Notes under the pieces: generated by a model
Database searches by the model: none
Told to the model about the DNA's origin: nothing
What the model saw: the letters and a program-made list of their open reading frames with translations, nothing else
Shown here: piece after piece, positions 1-5,788 of the stretch
Layout: each line of letters begins with the position of its first letter
Position numbering within the stretch: the first letter of the stretch is position 1
NCBI GenBank assembly: GCA_014523665.1
Contig: JAATVR010000206.1
Location: 1 to 9,268 of the forward strand
Length of the DNA stretch: 9,268 nucleotides
Reading direction: 5' to 3'
Source: Nitrososphaerales archaeon TH526
GTDB taxonomy: Archaea > Thermoproteota > Nitrososphaeria > Nitrososphaerales > Nitrososphaeraceae
Translations under genes and position numbers: made by a program

Positions 1-138
1 ATACTCGAGCAGCATCTGCACTCTTACTAACTGAATATCACCGCCCGAATTGGCTAAATAATTACGTATTGGTATCATAATTGCTGATAAGTAATTCTTT
101 ATGCCCTTTTCTCTTTGAAGAGCTACTGTTAATACTTC
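1..138 (-). CDS. Possible partial reading frame running off the left edge
   Basis: Reading leftward from an in-frame stop at 139-141 there are 46 open codons to the window edge. They contain a plausible soluble-protein stretch: ALQREKGIKNYLSAI, then IPIRNYLANSGGD and LVRVQMLLEY. The only in-frame ATG is at 78-76, so the gene may start there, or its 5' end may have been lost when the neighbouring integrase was acquired. I do not recognise the family. It is divergent from the integrase gene. The frame is short, so chance openness is possible; the balanced amino-acid composition is the only positive sign. Confidence 0.3.
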
Positions 139-156
139 TTAGTATGACGACAAAGG

Positions 157-165
157 TTATATTAA
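157..165 (+). promoter_or_regulatory. Candidate archaeal TATA box for the integrase gene
   Basis: TTATATTAA is preceded by purine-rich CAAAGG, which could serve as a BRE. Its centre lies about 35 bp before the integrase ATG at 196, so transcription would begin roughly 5-10 nt before the start codon. The GGTTAT at its left edge resembles the GGTTAT at the RHH gene promoter (2362-2367), hinting at shared control. AT-rich context makes chance matches common. Confidence 0.4.
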
Positions 166-195
166 CTCATTACATGTATCTAACAATAAGATAAT

Positions 196-1347
196 ATGAA
201 AGTACAGAAATTATTGATGCAATTTCAGTCCCCATGCATCTTTTTGTCTAGTGTACTTCGCAACAGTTTAAAATCAAAATATGCCTATGAATGCGCATTA
301 GCCCACTTTCAGAGATTTTTGACAACTACCTATAAGGGATATGATATAGAAACTATTCTAGGACCGTTATTGTGTAACGAGATCAATGTGTACACAGTAA
401 TTGACGAATTTGTTTCATATTTACTAAATATTAATGCTAACCTTACACCGAACAGTATCAGTCTCTACGTTGCCGCTGTAAGGTCTTATTTAGCTTATTA
501 CGATATCGATATTGTTTCTTCAAAGTTTAAACGAAAAGTAAAGATGCCTAAAGTATATCGTGAGGACGAAGAGGCTATCGATATATCCGACATTAGAAGG
601 ATATTGCTTTCGTGTAATAATCGTAGACTAAGGACATATTTACTGGTGTTAGCAAGTGGAGGAATGAGAGCAACAGAGTGTCTTGCAATCAGAATTAAGG
701 ATATAGATTTTTCAGTTAACCCAACCAAGATACGTATTCGAAGAGAGTATGCCAAGACTAAAACCGGAAGAGATATATATATTTCAGATGAGGCGACCCT
801 TTATCTAAAACAATGGATAGAATGGAAGTATAATAATGTGGAACGACCCAGGGAGAAGAATGAAAATGACTTAGTATTTACTGTATATTCAACCATCGAT
901 CCTATGCTATTGTATGATAAGATCCTAAGGGAGTTTCAAAGACTTCTAGCTATTGTAGGACTAGACGAAAGAAAAGAAAATGTGCAGCGTCGTAGAAAGA
1001 TTACTCTTCATTCCTTCAGACGTTTCACAAAGACAGTAATCAGCGACCAAGTTAATCAGGATTATAGTGAATGGTTTCTCGGTCATAGTAAATCCCCGTA
1101 CTACACGAAGAAGGAGCCTGACAGAAGACAAATTTATGCCTCAAAGTGTATGAAATATCTTACTTTCTTGGATTATACGACACTGGAAGCTAAAGGTAAA
1201 AGTATCGAAGCAAAACTGCAGGAAAAAGATATGGAAATATATCTAATTAAAGAAAAGTATGAATCGGACCTTAGAGAAATGCGTGAAGAGATGGAAACTA
1301 AATTCCAACAGATACTGGCCAAAATAGATGTTGCTACTTTGAAATAG
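196..1347 (+). CDS. Tyrosine recombinase / integrase with C-terminal coiled coil
   Basis: This 383-aa protein is a site-specific recombinase of the tyrosine (phage integrase/XerD) family, expected to insert and excise a mobile element through a covalent 3'-phosphotyrosine intermediate. Residues about 20-115 resemble the helical core-binding domain. The catalytic domain shows R158 in GGMRATE, a lysine in KTKTG (K187 or K189), H272-x-x-R275 in LHSFRR and H297 in FLGH. The nucleophile is not certain: Y302/Y303 in SPYYTKKE or Y314 in QIYAS. Residues about 329-378 form a charged heptad-like segment (EAKLQEKDMEIY...), probably a coiled coil, absent from minimal integrases. The ATG at 196 sits just downstream of a TATA-like box. 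It converges on the unknown gene at 1448-2326. Family assignment is firm; which element it moves, and where it integrates, cannot be read here. Confidence 0.93.
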   Translation: MKVQKLLMQFQSPCIFLSSVLRNSLKSKYAYECALAHFQRFLTTTYKGYDIETILGPLLCNEINVYTVIDEFVSYLLNINANLTPNSISLYVAAVRSYLAYYDIDIVSSKFKRKVKMPKVYREDEEAIDISDIRRILLSCNNRRLRTYLLVLASGGMRATECLAIRIKDIDFSVNPTKIRIRREYAKTKTGRDIYISDEATLYLKQWIEWKYNNVERPREKNENDLVFTVYSTIDPMLLYDKILREFQRLLAIVGLDERKENVQRRRKITLHSFRRFTKTVISDQVNQDYSEWFLGHSKSPYYTKKEPDRRQIYASKCMKYLTFLDYTTLEAKGKSIEAKLQEKDMEIYLIKEKYESDLREMREEMETKFQQILAKIDVATLK

Positions 1348-1391
1348 CAGAAAATCTGTTCATTAGCCAGAATAATTTAGAGCCGAAAATT

Positions 1392-1428
1392 GAAATATAA
1401 TCCAGTACGTTATATTTCGGGAAATATA
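1392..1428. repeat. Triple-arm inverted repeat between convergent genes
   Basis: GAAATATAA (1392-1400) and TTATATTTC (1410-1418) are perfect 9-bp inverted arms around the 9-nt spacer TCCAGTACG. A third arm, GAAATATA (1421-1428), lies 2 nt further on and can pair with 1411-1418 instead. The block lies between the stops of the convergent integrase and the unknown minus-strand gene. It could be a bidirectional terminator hairpin or, because arms around a short spacer resemble tyrosine-recombinase core sites, a recombination site. The repeat is exact; its role is not established. Confidence 0.6.
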
Positions 1429-1447
1429 CATAATTGTGAATTCATAA

Positions 1448-2326
1448 TCATTTTAATTGTTTAGTCCGTTTCTTTGGTCCATCGTTCTTCTTGATGTAGA
1501 AATTAAAGTCATTACCATAATCCAAACTGTTGGTAAGATTGTGGCTTAAGTTATTTCTCCAGGTCAAGCTGGTATCCTTAACAACTTCAATGACCAAAAG
1601 TTCGTCTTTCCATATTATTTGATGATGGACATCAGAGATACACGCTTCAGCATGAGTATGTGTATTGTCAATAGCTATTTGGAATGTTCCTTGAGCTACG
1701 ATTTCTGAGTCTCCCTTATCTATGCCGAAAGTGATAACCCTTCTATTATCTCCCTTATTTTGTACTTTAAGAATAACTGCAATAAAATCGCCAGTCTTAG
1801 AAAGTATGAAGTTTATTAATATATTTTTTTCTCTAGTAAGCATATTGTTCCAACTGAAGAGATATCGATATTCTGAACCTTCTACTTCTTCATCTATATT
1901 TTTTAGTTTCATTTTATAGGATATGTCACTACAGATATCAACAGTCTGGTTTAGATGATCAAGAGTTGGTTTAATCAATGATGGTGTTTCTGGGCTAGAA
2001 TTCATATACTGATTTATGCTTAAATCAATTCCCCTTTTTATCAGTCTTGCTGCTATTTCGGATTTCCTTGAATTGAAATTTTCATGGGATTGACTGAAAA
2101 ATCCTATGTATATGATTTGTGCTATAAGATCTTCGACCCGATTAGGGCTGAAAATTTCCTCTTGTTTATCTTCAGGCAATTTGTTTGCCAACAGCGTTAA
2201 ATCATTAATGGCTGTTACTGAGAGCTTTTTCAGTCTTTGCCAAGTTTGAGAAGGGTTACTATCTTGCTTTTCTATCCATAACCAATTATGTTCGTTTAAC
2301 TTCTTTCTCATTGATTTTGATAACAT
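1448..2326 (-). CDS. Protein of unknown function
   Basis: This 292-aa protein has no family I recognise. The N-terminal 20 residues are basic and aromatic (MRKKLNEHNWLWIEK). Residues about 25-110 look helical, and 150-250 look mainly beta (YRYLFSW, FIAVILKV, RRVITFGID, LLVIEVV). There is a histidine-rich patch at about 222-236 (THTHAEACISDVHH) and a lysine-rich C-terminus (KKNDGPKKRTKQLK). The YLFSWNNM segment followed by about 25 residues of alternating hydrophobics faintly recalls a repeated archaeal FxWDxxPG-type module, but too weakly for a call. No signal peptide or membrane helix is evident. The ATG at 2326 is read from a TATA-like box in the 66-bp divergent gap it shares with the RHH gene, so the RHH protein may control it. 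It is probably accessory cargo of the element. Confidence 0.8.
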   Translation of the reverse strand: MLSKSMRKKLNEHNWLWIEKQDSNPSQTWQRLKKLSVTAINDLTLLANKLPEDKQEEIFSPNRVEDLIAQIIYIGFFSQSHENFNSRKSEIAARLIKRGIDLSINQYMNSSPETPSLIKPTLDHLNQTVDICSDISYKMKLKNIDEEVEGSEYRYLFSWNNMLTREKNILINFILSKTGDFIAVILKVQNKGDNRRVITFGIDKGDSEIVAQGTFQIAIDNTHTHAEACISDVHHQIIWKDELLVIEVVKDTSLTWRNNLSHNLTNSLDYGNDFNFYIKKNDGPKKRTKQLK

Positions 2327-2367
2327 TCTCTGTTATGACAGTTATTAAATATAACAATCAAGGTTAT
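2320..2367. promoter_or_regulatory. Cluster of GTTAT/ATAAC half-sites in a divergent promoter (candidate RHH operator)
   Basis: Five copies of the same 5-mer lie in 48 bp: ATAAC at 2320 and 2351, GTTAT at 2332, 2341 and 2363. Start-to-start spacing is 12, 9, 10 and 12 bp. The pair at 2341-2355 forms an inverted repeat around 5 nt. RHH proteins typically bind arrays of short half-sites about one helical turn apart and repress their own gene, so the adjacent RHH product is the natural candidate ligand. Base composition favours A/T-rich words, so this needs testing. Confidence 0.45.
2345..2354 (-). promoter_or_regulatory. Candidate TATA box for the minus-strand unknown gene
   Basis: Read on the minus strand this is TTATATTTAA, centred about 24-25 bp upstream of the ATG at 2326. 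That is the placement expected for a leaderless archaeal transcript. It is embedded between the GTTAT/ATAAC half-sites at 2341 and 2351, so a protein bound there would occlude TBP. It could instead act on the plus strand, since the sequence is nearly symmetrical. Confidence 0.4.
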
Positions 2368-2372
2368 TATAT
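2364..2372 (+). promoter_or_regulatory. Candidate TATA box for the RHH-topoisomerase-RadA cluster
   Basis: TTATTATAT is centred about 25 bp before the ATG at 2393, consistent with leaderless transcription of the first gene of the operon. It overlaps the GTTAT half-site at 2363-2367, which would allow direct repression. Confidence 0.4.
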
Positions 2373-2392
2373 TTTTCTTTGGTACATATAAT

Positions 2393-2578
2393 ATGACAGA
2401 AATTATTTCCTTCAGCATTCCTGCTGAATTGAGAAAAAAGATCGATATAATAAGAGGAGACGTTCCACGGTCGAAGTACATTGTAAGTTTGTTGGAATCC
2501 GCAATTTCAAAAGGTTTGAATATGCACCCAACTTCTGCTGGTAGGAGTTTCGAGGCTACAACCAGCAGAAGATTGTGA
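2393..2578 (+). CDS. Ribbon-helix-helix (CopG/Arc-like) DNA-binding protein
   Basis: This 61-aa protein fits a ribbon-helix-helix regulator. Residues 3-9 (EIISFSI) would be the DNA-contacting beta strand, PAELRKKIDIIRG the first helix, and about 24-42 (VPRSKYIVSLLESAISKGL) the second helix, with the usual S/R-K-Y turn between them. Such dimers bind operator arrays and commonly autoregulate plasmid copy-number or partition genes. Residues 45-61 form a tail outside the fold, and their codons contain a perfect 11-bp inverted repeat. The gene is first in a cluster with the zinc-ribbon, topoisomerase, winged-helix and RadA genes. The start is supported by the TATA-like box 25 bp upstream. Confidence in the fold is good; the target is inferred. 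Confidence 0.85.
   Translation: MTEIISFSIPAELRKKIDIIRGDVPRSKYIVSLLESAISKGLNMHPTSAGRSFEATTSRRL
2532..2571. repeat. Perfect 11-bp inverted repeat at the 3' end of the RHH gene
   Basis: CTTCTGCTGGT (2532-2542) and ACCAGCAGAAG (2561-2571) are exact inverted arms around an 18-nt spacer, ending 4 bp before the RHH stop codon. The arms are more GC-rich than the surroundings and lie in codons beyond the RHH fold. In RNA this would be a stable stem whose loop contains AGGAG, next to the zinc-ribbon gene start. It could be an attenuator, a processing or regulatory hairpin, or a DNA binding/replication site. The repeat is certain; the function is not. Confidence 0.75.
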
Positions 2579-2601
2579 GAGGATTATGCTGAGTTATCAA
2601 C

Positions 2602-2811
2602 ATGGATCCTACTCAACCTTTGTCCAATTCCGATGAATTTAAAGTAATCTGTTCGGGGATAAACTGTAGCAGAAAACCTACTTCTACATTGAGGATCAAA
2701 TATCTGAGAAAAGTTGGTCAATTCTGTAAGCTCTGTGCAGCCGACTTGATGAAAGAGGGTCTAGCTGAAGAATTATGTTCCTCCGAAGGAGATTTGACAT
2801 CAGATGGCTGA
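2602..2811 (+). CDS. Small four-cysteine zinc-ribbon protein
   Basis: This 69-aa protein carries C17-x4-C22 and C42-x2-C45 separated by 19 residues that would form two beta strands (TLRIKYLRKVGQF), a zinc-ribbon-like arrangement. The C-terminal third is acidic. Its last codons overlap the topoisomerase ATG by 8 nt (ATGGCTGA, 2804-2811), which implies translational coupling and a product made in step with the enzyme. There is no well-placed Shine-Dalgarno before 2602; a GAGAGG lies about 18 nt upstream. The function is unknown. A DNA-binding or protein-docking role with the topoisomerase is inference from the overlap. Confidence 0.75.
   Translation: MDPTQPLSNSDEFKVICSGINCSRKPTSTLRIKYLRKVGQFCKLCAADLMKEGLAEELCSSEGDLTSDG
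2785..2792 (+). promoter_or_regulatory. Ribosome binding site candidate for the topoisomerase
   Basis: GAAGGAGA inside the end of the zinc-ribbon gene lies 11 nt before the ATG at 2804. It supports that start and re-initiation after the overlapping stop. Confidence 0.5.
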
Positions 2812-5746
2812 GTACATAGATGACGAATTAAAGAGCATACAACCGCAATCGACATCAGCGGAGGGTAGCGAAATCATGGACGAAATAGAACATGATATAT
2901 CATTGGAAATTACCGACCCCTCAGTCATCTTCTCCTCTCACAAGACTACCATGGATGATCTAACCTCAAGAGGAATGGAGACCAGGATAGGCGTTGTAAA
3001 GGAGTACCTGCCTCACTTTGGAACAAAAGAGCTTATTGATAACAGTATAGATTCTCACGAAACACACCAACGAAGTCAAGATAACGATAAGGATGTAATA
3101 CCAGGAGTAAGAGTTCAGATTCTGAAGGAACCGGATATCATACGTATATTAGTTCGCAACTCAAATCCATATCCTCATGAGCAAGATATATTCACTAAAG
3201 AAAAGTTAAGGCGAATTTTTGACCTTGATAGATTTTATAGCAGCAAAAGATATCAATTTAGAATAAGCAGGGGTGCTCTTGGCGACGCTTTAAAAGAAAT
3301 TCTTCGCATACCATACATTCTTGCAGTAGAAGGATGCCAGGACAATGAAATAACGGCAGATTGGAACGAACCACTAATAATAAGAACATTACAAAAGGTA
3401 TTCTATGTCACTTTACATGTTGATAGGCTTAAACAGAACAGAGAATGTGAAGTAAAGGAGTATCAGGTACAAAATATATGCGATGATAGAGAGAATTTTA
3501 TCGAAGTAGAGTTCCGCGTTCCAGCCAGTAGTTTGGATCTCGCTATATTAAAGAATTTTTTGATAGACTATACAACTATAGTACCCTATATTGATTTTAC
3601 TTTTATTGACGAAGATGGTATGGTATCTAGATTTTGTCAAGTTCAGCCAATTGAAAGAAATTGGACTAACATGTGCAGTATTTATTATTATACCCCTCAT
3701 GAATTCAGTGAATTTATCCTTGGACTGGAAGATGATAACATGACAGTTCATCGTATACTACGAAGTGTCTTTAGAGAAGGAAGTAACATGAAGAAAACTG
3801 AACTCACCTCAATGCCCATTGGTCAAATTAAACGAAATCCAGTGCTTATTCGACAATTATATGAACAACTACACGATTTCAGTATGAACCATCTAGGTCC
3901 AATCTCAGACCCATCTAAACTTTCACTACCATTCAATACTAACAAGAGGGTGAGAGCTGATGCACTAAGGAGGAGATTTGAACAGCGAGGGCTGGAAATT
4001 AGCGATCTTAAGTACAAATCGAAATTCGGATACCATAAAGATGAAAAAACTGGAGTAGAGATTCCATTCTTCTTTGAAATCGCCGTGGTAAGTACTACTA
4101 ATTTAGCAAATAATCTGTACTATGTAGAATCGCTCAATTCATCTGTTATGCCGGGGAACTATTCATTTATGAGAGGACCTGAAGGAACTTTTAGATGGGA
4201 AACACGAAGTGAAAAATATCGTTATTCTTCAGGAAGCATATTTCAAATATTTGAACATTTCGGGTATTCGTATGATAGAAAAAAATGCAAGAAGCCACAT
4301 ACACTCATATTCGTAAACCTCGTCTCTCCAAAGATTAGCTATAGAAGTTATGGGAAATCAGTTATCGACCTAAGACCATTCGCTTCTGTAATCGCGGAGA
4401 CAACGGTCAAAGCATGCTCTGGAGGAGGTGGTAGTCATAATACTAAATACGACGACCAAGGTAATAAGATAAGTGCGACATCCATTTTTACAGAATATCT
4501 CATTAAGCGATATAAAGAAGTGCTTCTTAACCCAGGTCTTAAGAAAACTGACAGATGGAATACCAGTACTCCAGTTTATAGGATAAGACCGACTCTGCAG
4601 GAACACGGAATCAACGTCACTAGGCGATACTTACAAAGTCTTGTTAAAGGTATTTGTGACAGAATTCCTGAACTAAAACTGGTCGATGGACAGTTTGTAA
4701 AAACAGGTAAAATAGGCATCGAACGAGAGGCCTTAGGGATATACGAAGCAACACGGGCTCACATACACTTTAGAGGAAAAATCTATGATGTATCGTTTGA
4801 AGCGCTAGAAGAAATAAAGAGAATAGCAACGTTCGTTATGATAATAGAGAAAGCTGGCATAGTTGAACTTCTAGCGCCTTATGCAGACCAGTACGGTTTC
4901 GCTTTGTGTTATACAGGAGGCTTTCTAACCGATAATGCAAAAAAGTTCAGCAAACTAGCTAACCAAGAAGGTGCAAAGGTAGCGATACTGACAGATGGTG
5001 ACGTGACTGGGCGGGCTATAGCTGGAGAGGTTCCTGACATACCACGGATAGGAATATCCCTTGACACTCTTGAAAAGCTTGGGGTACCAATAGAGGATGT
5101 TGCAGAGAATCTTGATAAAGATAGTCCACATAAGAATTTAGCTCAAAAACTGTATTATCAAGGATTGATACTTGAAGAAGATTGGGAGTTTCTAAATAGC
5201 AATGAACATGGCAGACGTGTAGAAATTGACAATGTAATAGGATATGCCGGAACAGAGAGATTTTGGAACGAATTCATTCTCCCAAGCTTCGCAAAATTAT
5301 TCGGAGAGGTGAATTATAATCTGTCCCTTAACAGAACAGAGTATGTCATACTGCCAGAGTTGACAATTCTGAATGAGTTAGCCCGTAAAAAAGGGATCGA
5401 AGCAGCAACCGACACAGTAAAGAAAATTGAGTCTGAATATGCTAGTTATGATATTGCTTCTCACGGATTCATTTCAGACATTACACTAGAAGAACAAAAA
5501 ATTGAGAAGAGGGTCATGGAGAGAGAGTTAGATGATAAAAATATTCAGTGGTTATCGGAAAGGTTAGAATCGATAACCGAGGAATTTAATCAAAGGATCA
5601 ATTCCACCCTAATAATTGAAAATGAGGACAAGAACGAGAGGAATGAAGATATTGACGATCCTGAATACGATGAGATCAATATTGATGATAATACTAAAGA
5701 TATCATTTCAGAGAATCATACAAGAACTGATCTAAAGGAACAATGA
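2804..5746 (+). CDS. Single-chain type IIB DNA topoisomerase (Topo VIII-like B-A fusion)
   Basis: This 980-aa protein joins a Topo VI B-like ATPase to a Topo VI A/Spo11-like cleavage subunit. In the B half, the Bergerat N-box is KELIDNSIDSH (residues 75-85, E76 and N80) and the G2-like box is SRGALGDALKE (155-165). The G1 position (VRNSNPYP, 117-124) lacks the usual DxGxG. A transducer-like region follows (about 420-535) with a candidate switch lysine K518 in SYGKSVI. A glycine-rich joint, SGGGGSH (539-545), precedes the A half. A winged-helix-like segment at about 585-645 has Y592 (PVYRIRP) as the probable DNA-attaching tyrosine. The Toprim domain shows E682 (IIEKAG), GG705-706 and D731-G-D733. 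Residues about 890-980 form a charged, strongly acidic tail. Topo VI itself is two proteins; fused forms on plasmids and integrated elements are known as Topo VIII. It probably relaxes or decatenates the element, or makes double-strand breaks. Confidence 0.85.
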   Translation: MAEYIDDELKSIQPQSTSAEGSEIMDEIEHDISLEITDPSVIFSSHKTTMDDLTSRGMETRIGVVKEYLPHFGTKELIDNSIDSHETHQRSQDNDKDVIPGVRVQILKEPDIIRILVRNSNPYPHEQDIFTKEKLRRIFDLDRFYSSKRYQFRISRGALGDALKEILRIPYILAVEGCQDNEITADWNEPLIIRTLQKVFYVTLHVDRLKQNRECEVKEYQVQNICDDRENFIEVEFRVPASSLDLAILKNFLIDYTTIVPYIDFTFIDEDGMVSRFCQVQPIERNWTNMCSIYYYTPHEFSEFILGLEDDNMTVHRILRSVFREGSNMKKTELTSMPIGQIKRNPVLIRQLYEQLHDFSMNHLGPISDPSKLSLPFNTNKRVRADALRRRFEQRGLEISDLKYKSKFGYHKDEKTGVEIPFFFEIAVVSTTNLANNLYYVESLNSSVMPGNYSFMRGPEGTFRWETRSEKYRYSSGSIFQIFEHFGYSYDRKKCKKPHTLIFVNLVSPKISYRSYGKSVIDLRPFASVIAETTVKACSGGGGSHNTKYDDQGNKISATSIFTEYLIKRYKEVLLNPGLKKTDRWNTSTPVYRIRPTLQEHGINVTRRYLQSLVKGICDRIPELKLVDGQFVKTGKIGIEREALGIYEATRAHIHFRGKIYDVSFEALEEIKRIATFVMIIEKAGIVELLAPYADQYGFALCYTGGFLTDNAKKFSKLANQEGAKVAILTDGDVTGRAIAGEVPDIPRIGISLDTLEKLGVPIEDVAENLDKDSPHKNLAQKLYYQGLILEEDWEFLNSNEHGRRVEIDNVIGYAGTERFWNEFILPSFAKLFGEVNYNLSLNRTEYVILPELTILNELARKKGIEAATDTVKKIESEYASYDIASHGFISDITLEEQKIEKRVMERELDDKNIQWLSERLESITEEFNQRINSTLIIENEDKNERNEDIDDPEYDEINIDDNTKDIISENHTRTDLKEQ

Positions 5747-5788
5747 TTTCCGACACATAGAACTAGATTCTGAAATCCACAGCTCGAT

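Noticed and set aside
498..755. 85-codon frame opposite the integrase
   Set aside because: It lies wholly inside the well-supported integrase gene, with no ribosome site or recognisable motif.
1722..1919. 65-codon plus-strand frame opposite the unknown gene
   Set aside because: It is hydrophobic only because it mirrors beta-rich codons of the gene on the other strand.
3548..4606. Three minus-strand frames within the topoisomerase
   Set aside because: They are antisense to a continuous 980-codon gene with clear domain motifs, and have no independent support.
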